Part shown: one piece after another, positions 23,002-36,468 of the stretch
Numbering within the stretch: the stretch's first letter is position 1
Layout: the number at the start of each line of letters is the position of its first letter
From: Tanypteryx hageni
Taxonomy: Eukaryota; Arthropoda; Insecta; Odonata; Petaluridae
Assembly: GCA_028673005.1 (NCBI GenBank)
Contig: CM054116.1
Location: forward strand, 132,781,547 to 132,845,546
Direction of reading: 5' to 3'
Length of the DNA stretch: 64,000 nt
The notes under the pieces: model-generated
What the model was told of the DNA's origin: nothing
The model's input: the letters and a program-made list of their open reading frames with translations, nothing else
Database searches by the model: none
Made by a program: the position numbers and the translations under genes

Positions 23002-26000
23002 ATTTAGGGTGTCGAGGAACATAGCACTCTTTACAAATAAATATTGTCCTCTTGGAACAATGTTTACAATGGCGAAAGCGTGTTGATCCCTTGGTAATTA
23101 CTTGGTCTCTGACATCGCGTTTGATTGAATCAAGTCCGAGCGAAATAGATGCGCGTGGATCTCTCCCAGCGGTCTCTGAGCCATAACGTCGCAAAAGGAA
23201 CTAAAAACATTCCCTACGAAAATCTAAAATGGAATATTGTTATTCAATTAACTTCTATAAACATACCACCCTTCTTCGCAGGAAACATAGACTGCCCACC
23301 CAATAAAAGAACACCACCACGTTTTCGTTCAATTAGTTGATCTGTACTGCGCAACATATTGATCATTCACATCAACCGCACACTTATTTAAATAATACTG
23401 CTAAAGTTATGAAAGGTACGGTTGTATTCAATTTCTTGGCTACTGAATAGCGCCTAACGTTTTTTAAGAAAGAAAACAAAGTTTTGAAAATAAAAAAAAT
23501 TGGCAAAATATGTGATTAGTATACCTAAAAGGGAAATCTTATCTTACCTTAGTTTGTTGTCCAACTACGGTGGTGAAAAAAATATTTCTAGATCGTTATT
23601 TTTTCATGTTAACTCTTACACAATGTAGAATTTACAAATAGAAGGAGAGAGAGAGAGATTATAATAAAACTTTTACGGAAATTATATTCTACTTAGGGTA
23701 GAAAGATGACAAGAGGCCAATAGAAATGGACGAACATAAAGAAACATTTGAAATTTTTGTTTAAACGGTATGGAAACAAAAATAACGCGGGCATTGAATA
23801 TTTATTATAGAATAAATTGAGATTATAAAAATTATAACTACATTTTCAGGTCGCTCTAATGAAAAGAAGAATAATTCTAAATTGCTTGGTAACAAATGTT
23901 GCCTCTGGACAGATATGGGTTAAAACTAAAACTAAATTGGCTTCGTTAATAATCTTAATAAAAATTGCGGAAAAATAAAAAGATGGGCCTATTATTAGAA
24001 GAACCGTTTTTTTAACAGTTATAGTCGCAAAACGTGAAACGACGGCAAGACTAATGGGGGATGGGGTGGATGATCGCCCCCGTCATCCCCCGTGGATCCG
24101 CCAATAACTGCTGCTCTTCTTATGTTACGCGTTATTCATTATTTGAAAAAGTGTCTCTTCTCGTGAGAAAGGGTGCCGACGTCTGTCCTAGGCGGCCGCC
24201 TAGATCGCCTGGCCCTATATTCGCATTATTATATCCGATTAAAGCACTTCTAATACGGTTTTTTGTATCTACTATGTCATTCAACCATTATCTATAATAT
24301 ACTGCCGTGGTTTCGCCATGCCGTCTGCCCCTCTGTCTGTCTGTCGGTCGGTCTGTTCGCTGTTCTAGAGCCCAAACGCGTACATAAAATCGAATCATAT
24401 CTCGTATTTGGGCAATATATAATCTTTTGCAGACCCCATTTTCAGAAAAGTGACATTGCACAAAAATAAAGGGTAGTTTATTCATCACGATTTTTAGAAA
24501 CATTTTATTTACTCAGAAATGGCTGGAGGGAATTTTATTTAAATCTATCCAATTGTAGATCCTGATGTCACAATTAATACTGCGTAATCCATATGACTCT
24601 TACAGTCACTATATGCCTTCCAGTGACATTACAATCTACGCTAAGCGACCTTACCTAAGCCCTATGACGCCACGCCTTCGCTGAGATCCACTCTAAATCT
24701 TACTACAGCATTACGGTTAAACTAAATCGAATGATATCTGACATTAGTTGATGATATCATTCATAAAAGACATTCTGAAGACATGAACGATATTTCGCAA
24801 CAATTAAGGGTACTTTATTTTCGATATTTTAAAACAAAATCTTACTATAGCCTTACGGTTAAACTAAATCGAATTGTATCTCATATTAGTGGATAATGTC
24901 GTTCATAAAAGACATTCTGAAGAGATGAACTATATTGCGCAACAAATAAGTGCACTTTTTTGTAGGATATTTTTAAAGATTTACTCAACAATTGCTACAA
25001 GGATTTCGATTACATCCACCTTATCGTACAGTCTTGTGTCACAAATAATACTAACGAAGCCATATATCCCAAAAAATACTAAATATCGAACTGTGGCATT
25101 AAAATATACGCTAAACCATTCTTAACATTGATTTATGAGCGATTTTCTTTTATTTGCGTACTCAGTGGACCAAACGTATATGCGTATATGAGAAATTTTG
25201 TGCAATGTTTATTGCGTCGTTTTTTTTATGAGTTGGCACGAAGGCCTTAAAAGAAAAATCTTCGATGAACGTTACAAGAAGCTGAATTTCTAAGCTGTAG
25301 AATTTAATAAACGATCTTTTATATCGAGGGAGATACTCATTTATTTTCTCTCTCTATCTCTGTCTTTCCTGTTCAGGTGGAGGTCCTGAGCGTTTCTCCG
25401 GCGGTAGGCGAAGCTGATGCGGAGGAGGAGGTGGGCGGAGGGGGAGTGGGGGTGGCGGCCATAAACGCCGCCAACTCGAGCGCCGCGGCGAAGGGCGACG
25501 CGGGGGAAAAGGAGGGCGTGGAGGTTTCACAGCCTCCCGCATCGGCGTCCAGCGTTGCGGACTTATTGGAATATCTACTTGATCTGGTAGAATGAGCCTA
25601 CCATCTGGTAAGCGAATATTCTATCTAATGGTATATTAGAATTTCTGGCGATATTAATGAAAATTTGATAGATTTTCTAGTAATTTTTAAAAGTTGCCCT
25701 TTTTCTACGCACCATAAAAAATTATATACAGATTTTCGTATATTTTTAAGCAATACAACTTTAATATCAAATAACCTGTAGTCAGGCCACCAGTGAGACT
25801 CAGAGAGGTCCGAGCCACATCCAGATTTTGAGGCCCCTCACCGTAATAAATATAAAAATGTTAGGCATTATGTAGCCCACTTTGGTGGTCGGGGTTCGCT
25901 GAAAGGTTACAGAGGATCGATTAAAAATCAAATTGTAAGTTACGTTCTATGTCACTTCATATTTTCTGAATGGAAGATGAACAAGGGCCCTCTTTTCGAC

Positions 26001-27001
26001 AAGCCCCCCAGATAGTGCCTGTGCATAATTCCATCTCTGAAAAACTTCCAAAATTTGAGGGCCCCTTAAGCTTGAGGCCAAATGCCCCCCCCCCCCCACA
26101 TTTTCATAGGGCCTGCCTATAGTTATTTTGCACCAGATAACCTTCCACGACCGATATAGCTTATGTAATGGCGGCCATAAGAAATTTAGTTTAAATCACA
26201 TTGGTGTTTTTTTCTATTTTATATAAATACAAATTAAGGTAATTAACAAATTGTTATAATATCAATTGTGAAATTTTTGTATAACATAAATTACTCATGG
26301 AAAAATAGCTAAGTGAAGCTCTATTCTACTTACGTACATACATACTTAAGATATATATCAGTAATATAATTTTTGTATTGTTGTATTACGCTGTATCACA
26401 TTGACAGTGTGTAATTACTCCAACCTACAGAAATGTAGACTTGTTTGGTAAAATGATCCTCAGATCAATTTATGGCCTGCATAGAACCTGAACAACATGT
26501 ATATGAAGATATAGATTTCATTTTATAATAATGTCATGATAGTAAGACATTAATTTTTATAATATAAATAAACTATTATGAAACAATATAATTTTTTAGA
26601 TTTTAAACATTTCATAATTTCCATTTAGCATTATCGGTTATAATAATAATAATAATTTTAATAACACTGTAGGTCTCAAATAGGCATGGAGCAGGTACAT
26701 AACAGCAATAGTACATTGCTACAGAATAAATCAGTTCATGAACTTAGAAATTCTTGAACACTATAAAAATTATTATTTAACAATCAACATTTGAATCTTT
26801 TCTAATGATAGGAATACTTGAATAACATTTAACATTACAAGGTAACTTGTTATAAGCCACTGAGGTGGCATTGTTGATAGCCTATAATCCTTGATATGAA
26901 CATCATCTTTGTGTCCTGTATTATAATTGTAAAGCTTCTGATTAGATTGGAACAGTGAAGAGTTTTGTTTTACAAATATACAACAATTTAAAAAATACAT
27001 A

Positions 27002-27068
<67 letters not shown>

Positions 27069-30000
27069 GGTTTACCAGGAGAGCTTTAATGGCCGGCTTT
27101 TTTCAGGAAAAAGACTTTATTGGCATATTTATCATGACCCCAAAAGATTATTCCATATGACAAATAAGAATGAATCTTTTCATTATATAATAATTTTAAC
27201 ATTTCAATATTGAAAATTTTGAATAATCTATGTAGCATAAAATTTCCAGTTGATAATTTTTACTTTCTCCAATGACAGTGCTCGAATGAAAGTCGGCAAC
27301 GCTGGTCACCAAGGCCCACGTGTCTCCCCGCCCCCAGAAGCTAACAAGTGTCTCTCATCATTGCGATGGACAGTGGGGCTGCTTTTTTAATAGATTCTTT
27401 ATTTAAGGAGCTGAATAAGGTAAAATTATCACTCAACTATATTAGAGAACATCATTACGATAATAATGAATCAAACATGTTGGGGAGTAAATCAGGATAG
27501 GAATAATAAACACAAGAGGATTTATATTCCCAGTACAGCTCATTCATTAAGTTTAGTTTTGAATGCCTGTGCAAAAATGTAGTACAAAGTATGCACTGCA
27601 TATCTATACTATAGTAAATCTGCTTCTAACTTATGAGATATCATATAGGAGGATACTCTAGTTGGTAGCATGAACTAAGGCAGGTGGCATCTGGATGCGC
27701 AGAAGGCATGGAATGTCACTTGGTTTCCGTCACTCCTTCACTTGGCCATTCAGCATCAGTCTGTTACAGCAGCTTTTGGGGTGCTGTTTGTACATTTGCG
27801 GCATAATTTTCGTGTTTATTTACTTGTTTTACAATTGAGATTTAAACGGTGGTGTTCTAAAATGGAGAGCGAAGGATGTAAGCACAATGTTTTGCACAAA
27901 CAAGCAAGATAAATCATATATAAAGTGTATCGGTACTCGGGACCAGCGGAACAGGGTTGCAAAACAGGCAACTGCCTAGGGTGCCAAAGATTGAGAGGCG
28001 GAATGAATAGTCAATGATTTGATTTCACAGCACTGTATATGTGTGTGTCTGTATTCTTTTCTTTAAGTAATGTATACTTATCATTCATCTTTGATTGATT
28101 CATTTTGCTATATTTTTTACATGCATTTGTGTTGTATAAACCTTTATATTCAAAATGATTTCAATTCCTCTTCAATGCTGTGCACTACCCCAATCCTAAA
28201 AGTATAAGAAGAACTAGCGGTCTGAAGATGTTGGCGTACCAACTAAAATATGAGCCTAAAGTTATGATTTGCGTAATCTCTTGCTAAAAAATTATCATCT
28301 TAATGCCCATTTTTACCACTGTTACTAACCATAAAGCTTTTTAATGTGGAATGATATTGTTTTTAGTAATTATGAAAAAATATTTAATAATAAAAACAAG
28401 CTTTAATAATATTATATTTAAGTAATACCGGTGCTTATAGACATCATTGTGTAATTACTAATAAAAGTAATTTTCAACTGTTAGATTTTTAGTCACATTT
28501 ATATTGGAGTAGAGTGCCAAAAAATTGTTTGCCAAGAGTGCCAAACTGTCAGTAGTACAAAAACGAGATGGAGCATGCAGATGACTCAACACGTACAGCA
28601 GGTTACAATGTTGCCAGTTGTCAAGAGCAAACAGCGAGCGCCTGTGGCATATCATGCATTGCTTTCTGAGCAAAAGCTTATGCAGGCTGCCGGTTTGGCA
28701 GCAATGTAACGTGTATTTCTCTCTCTCACTCTGCGCAGTAATGTTGTCTCACCTGCCTTTGTCGTGCTGTAAACTATATTAGGGGGATACTAATGTTTAG
28801 GCACTTTCAGATGAGCTGGAGACAGGACGATATTATGTGTGTATGACCTTGTGCATAACTGCCTAGACAAATCAAAAACCTCATAATTGTCAAATAATGC
28901 AGCCGCTATAAAATTACATAGAAGTCTAAACAAATATTTAAGGTATATGTATTTCTGATTGTGCTACAAAATACAAGCTGACGGGTTTGTAAATGTGGAA
29001 GTGTTGATGTATTGCAGCATTTTTGTGTTTCGAATCTCCCAGCAGAAACGGAAAAATTATTTCTGATCAATTAATTGAAAATATTGCTTGATGAGATAAA
29101 AGCATGGAAAAAATCATTTAATGGGTGGTGACAGACTTTCAAAATTTATTATCTCTTTATCCATTCATTTCAGTGAACAGTTTTCTCAGGATGCCAACAA
29201 AAGACAAGATATTAAGGGGATTAACTTAACTGTAAATGTGAAGGCCATAGCTATTTACAAGCCCTCATTATTCTACAATAGAACAGTTTGAATGTGTAAC
29301 GTTCCTTAATTTCCAGAGCAGATCTGTGATAAATGCATAAAAATGATGCTATCAAATAGTCAAGCAGTGGACTTGAAATTTCTTAATTATGAACGAAATG
29401 TGCGCGTGTATTATTGGCTAATCAACCTCTTCTTGGATTATTATAGCCATAGCTCCTTCCACACTGAACACACTCACAGTGAAGGAGGGGATCCCAGTGA
29501 GGGCTCCTCAAACCACACAAACAGGAGGTCGGATCACCTTGGAAAAAATCCTACCTTCGCAGGATTCAGGCCTGCTGTGTTTTGTTTGGGGAACCATATT
29601 TCAAGTACTTTACTACTATTTTTTTAAATGTTTATGTTATTTTGTAATAGCCTTTTGTCTGTGAATTAATAAATAATAATAAATCTTTTATTGCAGGTTC
29701 AGAATGTCTCAATTAATTTTATAACAAAAACTTCATTGTTGAGGAGCAACAGCTAAGATATTATGATGAATTCTGCTCAAATAGAAGGGTAAAGGGGTAA
29801 TCCATCACTGAAATATTAAACATTCAGGATGTACAGGGATGCTTGAACTCCAGGGAACTTCAATCTCCTACCTGAATCAATAATGCTAAGACCACAGAGG
29901 CCAACACGTTGTCTTTCAACTGGATATCCCGGACAATTGCAAGTCAACTTTTGAGAACCTGCCCTAAATATGATTTCAAAGAATCTCCAAGCAGCCCAAG

Positions 30001-31903
30001 TGTTAGTGTTGCTGCTATGCTTGAACAAGTTTTGCTTAATTTACTTATATCTTTTTGTTAAAAACTAAAAATTGTGTTTTTGGTAGCATGCATTGCAGTC
30101 ATTACCTAAGTTCTAGCCACCTGTGGTTCAGAAACAGCAAGTGTGAAATGCCTCCATACTTGAGCTTACCTGGTCAGAGATGTGGATTATATTTAATGTG
30201 ACTGAAAGACTGTGAAATGCGCTCATACTGTAAAAATAAATAAATAAAATATCCAATACCCTGTCTTTTATTCAATTTTACTGTTTCTTGAATGCTGATA
30301 TTTGCTTTACCTGCTCCACACTAAGATTTAAATAGAATTAAGGATTTTGTAGCTTTTCACTATAATAAACGAGCTGTATACATCATCTGTCTTACGAAAT
30401 TCCGCAGATAATTAAAAACTGGTTATGCAGGAGCATTTCCTCTTTTTAAGAATATAATTGTTTTTAGCATTCAGTGGTTTTTTATTGTGCGGTTTTACAA
30501 TTCTTTTCAGATCTGAATAATTTGGATATTGAAACAGTGTTGCCTTTCCAAAACTTAAAATATCTGTAGAATCAGAAAGAAAAATCTGTAGAATTATCTG
30601 TTAAAGGAATATTTATGCTCAAATTTTGTTTTATATATGTAAATTTAGGAAAAACTAAACACGGTTATTTTACTTGCTTTACTAAAGAAATAAATCAGTT
30701 TTTTATGATAATAATTATTTATTAATGGAAAAAGAAATACATCTGTTAGGAATATATAATGCAACTAGGTATGGCAATAAAACTAAATGGCTCAACCCTA
30801 AATGAAAAATATGTAAATCGAAAAAATATTTTTATGAATACATATGATGAAAAAGGTAAATGAAAATTTTTAATTCCCTCTAATTTACTACAACGTGATT
30901 TAGGACTATACTTAACGATTATATTTCTCTCCTGCCTTGATCGATCTCTTTAACAGTGACTTTCTTGCATTAAAATTATAACGATATGCATTCTTTATGA
31001 ATTGTTTTGTTAATATTAAACCTGCATTAAGGAGAATATCTAACGTAAGACATTACTAAGGGTAAAGTGTTTACGATAGTCGCAGGTAGGTGTTGTAGTG
31101 ATGGCAACAAAAAAAATAGTGCTTTACATATCTCAAACAAAACATTATATGGAAAATGTTTCAAACATAGGTTATTGAAAATTAAATTTCCTACAACTTT
31201 TATTCCAATACATATATACACTCATCAAATATTAAACCAAATATTTCAAAAGAATCTGATGTGGCCGCCACATTACTTTCTCCATGACTAATATTTCGAA
31301 AAATTACAAACAGTGGTTGTGGCAGCTAAAAAATATGGTTTTTAAAAATGTTTCGAACAAATGTTGTAGAATATTCAATTTCCTGCAACATTTATATACC
31401 CATACATATACCCATTGATATAAAATTTCCAAAATTTTGACAGTTTATATTTATCAAAGCTTTCACTTTGTTAAAATCTAATACAACAATGCATTTAATA
31501 TTGAATTCACATACACATAACATTTAAAAGACAAAAGTAATCAATTAAAATCTTTTTTAACACTTAGAATATACCTAATCATACTTATAATTCAAAGTTT
31601 AGTATAAAAATTTAGGTCTGTGCGGGACCTTCTACTAGAAAGTGTAGTTAAATTGAGATGTGCTAGTATATCATTATAGGAAATATCGACCAGTGAAATT
31701 ACCATTTTAAATGGCAATCGATCTCAGAAATTTCTGCTGGACTCATTCCATCATGTGGGAGTCCATTTCATAATATGGGCTCCAATTGACTGAACAATAC
31801 TCCAGCTGACTGCGGACACACAGCAGTGACAGCAAATAAATTAGTAAAATCAGTTGTATTCCTGCATATAAATCCAAGAGATTCCATTGCTGCATTTGAA
31901 ATA

Positions 31904-32987
31904 TAGTAGAAGCCCTCATAACTGACCTTCGCTTAACCGACTCGCTTGATTAACTGATGTTTTATGCCCCTAGGTCTGAAATCCACAGTCGAGTGCAACA
32001 TTTTACATAAAACGACTAGTTTAAAAGAGTTTAAACCATTCCTTTCCTTACGCATGAATCTCACGAGTTGTTCTTTGTGCTAAAATGTTTCTCATTACAT
32101 AGTAATCCAGTCTAGTACGCATCTGCTGTCAGTTGTCCCACATACTAGTACTGTTCATTGTTATTTTAGTTATGATATTTAATCAATATAAAATTATGTA
32201 TATATATATTATATATTCATATTTATTTATAGGATATGGGTGAGATAAGAAAGAGAGTGGTTGTTTCCATGAAAACTAAGCTTGATGCTCTGGAGAGAAT
32301 TGATAGGGGTGTGTCAGTAAGACAAATTTCTGTGGAATTAGGTGTTGGAGAGACAACTGTGAAAGACTGGGAATAAAAGCTTGAATCAAGAATGATTTTG
32401 CAGTCAGATTGCAACACAAGTGTCTTTATCTTCCCATTCAACATTAAAGAAATCAAAATTGGAAATTTTAGAAGATGCATTATGGCTGTGGTTTATGCAA
32501 GAAAGACATCATGGAATTTCAATCAGTGGATCCATACACAAGGAAAAGGACCTAACCCTAAATCAAAAAATTGGTGGTGCGCAGAAATTTACTGCAAGTA
32601 ATGGATGGCTTGGACGTTGGAAAAAACGTCATGGTATCCATGTATTAATCATCACTGGAGAGAAGTTATCGTCTGATCAGCATGCTGCTCAAAAATTTCT
32701 GCAGGATTTAAGAGAGCTTATCGACCAAGATAAATCAGTTGGAGGACAACTCTGCAATATAGACGAAACAGGTCTAAATTACAAAATGTTACCAACAAAA
32801 ACGATGGCAAAAAAGGATGAGCCTGCAGCATCAGGATACAAATAATCCAAAGAAAGACTCATGTAGCTGCCTGCAGCAATGCAGCTGGAACTCACAAATT
32901 GCCACATTTATTGTTGGTAAATCAAAAAATCCCAGAGATTTTAAAAGTATAAATCGTTTGTCTTCACCAGTTTACTACCACTACTAC
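31904..32987 (+). pseudogene. Tigger/pogo-jerky transposase remnant, copy 2
   Basis: Starts with a TA then TAGTAGAAGCCCTCATAACT terminal repeat; copy 3 has CAGTAG, the expected Tigger end. The ATG is at 32236 (MGEIRKRVV), with a TAA after VKDWE, a frameshift near 32420, and the CNIDETGLNYKMLP block. The 3' half, including the remaining catalytic acids and right TIR, is absent. Confidence 0.78.
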
Positions 32988-33303
32988 TAATTGAGTCACA
33001 CCACAATAGTGTAGATTAACTGTGTGAGAATACTGGTATTGTGGTATTATGTAACTTGGAGTAGGATATACACTGGAAAGATGTGCAGCAAAGAGATTAG
33101 CAAATTCCTGAAATGAACATAATTCCACAATCTACTTGTATTCGATGGAATGGAATCTTGAACACAACTAGTATAGGAGAGGTAACAAACTTTTGACAAT
33201 GAGTCCCATTTAGCATGAAGAGATGCAAAAGAATTGTAATCTACACCAGATCTACTTATTTTAAGCTTCTTGTGGGTTATTTTCTTATCATATATTAAAG
33301 AAA

Positions 33304-34207
33304 TTAATTTTTACTAAACCAGTTGGGTAAGTGGGATGATCCATTCTCGTGTAAACTTTCAGGAACATACAGATTAATGGTATTATTTTCAAAATCATAA
33401 AAATAACAAACAGAATCATCTAATTGTTTTTCAGTCAATATAAACCAATCTATAGAGATAAAGTAATCTATCATTGCAGAATATTTTCCTTTCCTAAAGT
33501 TGACAGTTTCAAAATTAATATCTACACGTGGGGATACACCTTCATGAAGTTCACACATAAGAGGAGGATGATAGGCATTACACGGCAAAAGTCACATCAA
33601 CATCATACGCACTGTTCAATGAGCACTTTTTAATATCTGTTAAACACAAATCCAGAATCTCGCCATATTGCTTTGTAACTAAGTTTTTTGTACAAAATTC
33701 AGATATTGGCAGTGAGGTAAACTTCAGGAAAGAATTTTGACCAATTATTACCTGGCAAATTGAATCGCCACACATAAGCGAATGGGCGTCTGTACTCAAA
33801 TATGCAAGACGCTTTACTTCTTCGCGATATTTTTGGTATATGCCTTGGTCAGATTTGGGAGGAATGTAAACACATCATTAAATAGTTTAAGAGATGGAGA
33901 TGACACCATGAGAAAATTGTATCCAATGTTACACGAGGATGTAGCTTAAAGTTGATAAGATTTTAACATAAAATCAACACCAATTAGCACTCCACCTTCC
34001 CTTTTCTTAATACTTGTACAATCACCGCAATCAGTTCTCTAAATTTTATAAATAAAAAGTGCCTATTGGGAATCGCATATATCGCGTGTTAGCCAAGTCT
34101 CATAGAATAATATGATATCACACTCGATATTAACAGCTGAAATACGCATGTCCTTTAATTTTGTCCGCAAACCGCGGACATTCTGTTAGTATGCGGAAAT
34201 ATTAGTT
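33304..34207 (-). pseudogene. LINE endonuclease-domain fragment, copy 2
   Basis: Same fragment as 13007-13910 with few substitutions. Confidence 0.72.
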
Positions 34208-35305
34208 ACAAATTTCTTAAATGTTTATCTATCACTATTTTGGGAACAAAGGAGTAATCTCCGCTCTTCATAACATTTTTATAATGACGACAGTTTATTG
34301 ATTTTAGTAGGATTGTCGATGTAATTATTTAATTTTGAGTCATGTTCTATTCCAGGCGATATTTTTAGCATGTAAACAATTTTAAAAAATCGTTCCACCG
34401 TATATATGAAAATAGTTTTTAACTTGAACGAGAATTTCTAAATTTATTTAAGTTCCTTTAAAAATGAAACCAAAAGGAATGTATGATTTTATAAATAAAT
34501 TTAAAGTTATTTTGATGTATACAATATCAACAAAATAAACATTAAAGAAAGACTAAAATAGTATAAAATTCTAGATATCGTACAAGGAGACGCTACGGAC
34601 TGTAACTCACAGATTCGGTTCATCTTCTACCAGTGGAGAGTGTTGTTCAATATCTATAAGAATACCTTTTCGGAATTTCGAACCAATGGCTTTAACTTTA
34701 AGAGAAATAATTAATTAAAAAGTGCAAAAAAATGGACCGATTTTCAAATGCTTGTAACTTCGCTATCTCTGGAGTCTCTATGCTAGAGATAACGCTTAAC
34801 ATAAATCTCGCGTCCCGTACTTTTGGCATTCGAGACTCCCGCTTGCGAATTTTCTTCTCCTGCAAAATGTCCTTTTCCCTACAGCATTTTATATCCCAAT
34901 CTTCAGAAAGAAATTGAACACTTCTAATTTCTTTACGCAGGGGAATTACTTTTAATTAATTAATAATTATCGCTCAATTTTATCTGGTAATTAAAATTAA
35001 GCATATTATTTTTGTAAGCCATTAGCAGCATTGTCATTTTAAAACAATAAAAAACTTGTCGGAATAATTTAAAGTTAAAAAGAATAATATTACCTTTATG
35101 ATTCACTATGTCACTCATTAAGGAAACTCCTCCCGTAGTGGAGTGTGTTTAACAGTAAGGCAATAAATAACACATCAAACAGCCACTTGATTTAAACTCT
35201 CATACGAGACAGTTTCATTGTGTCAAACACTGGAAAAATCTTCGGTACTTGTCCTGTGAGATAATTCCCTTCCTTCCTTCATAATTCGCACATTATACAG
35301 AGGAA

Positions 35306-35522
35306 CCGAAAAGCTGTCACACACTCGGTGGAAATCTTTTTCTACTTGGGCCGAGCTCCCAAGGATAGTTTTCGTTGCGAAAATTGAAGTCCCGGGTTTG
35401 ATTCCGGGGAATATCCTTCTAATTTGATTTACATGGGAAATCTGAAACCCACCGAGCAGGGAAATTTTCTCTTGCACATTAAAATATCTTAGAATTGTAA
35501 TATCGGAGCGGGATTTGCACCG
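35306..35522 (+). mobile_element. SINE-like repeat B, copy 2
   Basis: As copy 1. Confidence 0.55.
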
Positions 35523-36383
35523 TTCTCTGAGAGAAGGAATGGAGATTCTAATTTTTATCGTAAAACGCTGCTTATCCATCTTATTTCTTCGAATTTCGCG
35601 TAAATACTGCCGTTTTTATCACTCATTACGAGGGTGTAGCCATATGAACAACTATTGATGGACTCGGATTCGGAATAGTCTAATAAATACACGTATTGTT
35701 TCTGTCGAACGAAAATACGCGTGTTCAATTTAATATCCCGTTCGAATGTATTTGTCATATTTTATAACGTTCAATTATGAAATTTGAGAACACAAGGAGC
35801 AACATATCTGCGGTGATTTTAAAGCTATTAGAGCCAATATAAGTAGGTATTAAATAAATGATTAAATGGAAAGCTCGCATCGTTAGTTCTGTTTGGGTCG
35901 TCTTATTATTATGTTATGCAGAGACATACTTTTCCTTCCTGTTTGTTGTTGCCAATGAAAACAATCTTCGTAACCCATGAAGTAAACAAGATCTAATTGT
36001 AAGTAATAACTTTTATTTTCTTTATCGCGCCTACTGAACATATTGATTGAAAGGAAATGGATTATTCAGGACGAAGAAGTGAACTAAAATACGTGTAGTT
36101 TCGTTACGTTTACCTACACTCAGCTTTTGTAAGTCAAAAGACATAAATAATTTACGACGAAGGAATGAGCGTGAGTGTAAAGATTAACGTACTTCATCTC
36201 AAGTGAGGTATGTATGAGTTAAATAATAATTCAATTTTCGATTGTTCTATCGCAAATTCTGTATTTCTTTGGCATCGCTTCTGATATGTCCTTTAGCAGT
36301 GCTTAGAATTTAAATTTATCTTGTTTTCTAAATTGATTATGTCAAACAATGGAGGCTTATTTCTTGTGTCGTCTCTGTTGGCC

Positions 36384-36397
36384 GTTACCGTGGAAAC
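36384..36397 (+). promoter_or_regulatory. RFX X-box-like site upstream of gene copy 2
   Basis: Same 14-bp sequence and same distance to the ATG (36456) as in copy 1. Confidence 0.5.
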
Positions 36398-36455
36398 CAC
36401 ACGATTCAGAACTAGTTCATTCTTGTTGAAAAAACTAAAGAAGACGGAGCGGAAT

Positions 36456-36468
36456 ATGAGCGGGAGAG
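36456..36468 (+). CDS. Exon 1 (coding part) of gene copy 2
   Basis: The ATG follows GCGGAAT, with A at -3, and is chosen because MSGR plus a single G is the only nearby short reading that ends at a donor (G|gtaatt) in the phase needed by exon 2. Exon 2 has no in-frame ATG before the membrane span. Equivalent exons are 16159-16171 and 56755-56767. The 5' UTR extends upstream an unknown distance. Confidence 0.55.

Larger units (their letters stand above)
16159..25595 (+). pseudogene. Gene copy 1: frameshifted copy of the putative PP1-binding membrane protein
   Basis: Exons: 16159-16171, 16768-16943, 17174-17224, 20458-20523, 20735-20769 and 25377-25595. Splice sites match the other copies. Exon 5 is 35 bp instead of 54 because 19 bp are missing after ...GACGAGG; a TG dinucleotide is present at both deletion ends. 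The deletion shifts the frame, so translation adds a few out-of-frame residues and meets a TGA a few codons into exon 6. The predicted product is about 117 residues. It keeps the membrane span and both candidate PP1 motifs but loses the Gly/Ala/Glu-rich tail. Whether this is a dead copy, an NMD target or a soluble-tail-less isoform cannot be decided from sequence. Exon 6 itself is still open and lacks one 9-bp repeat near its end. Confidence 0.6.
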
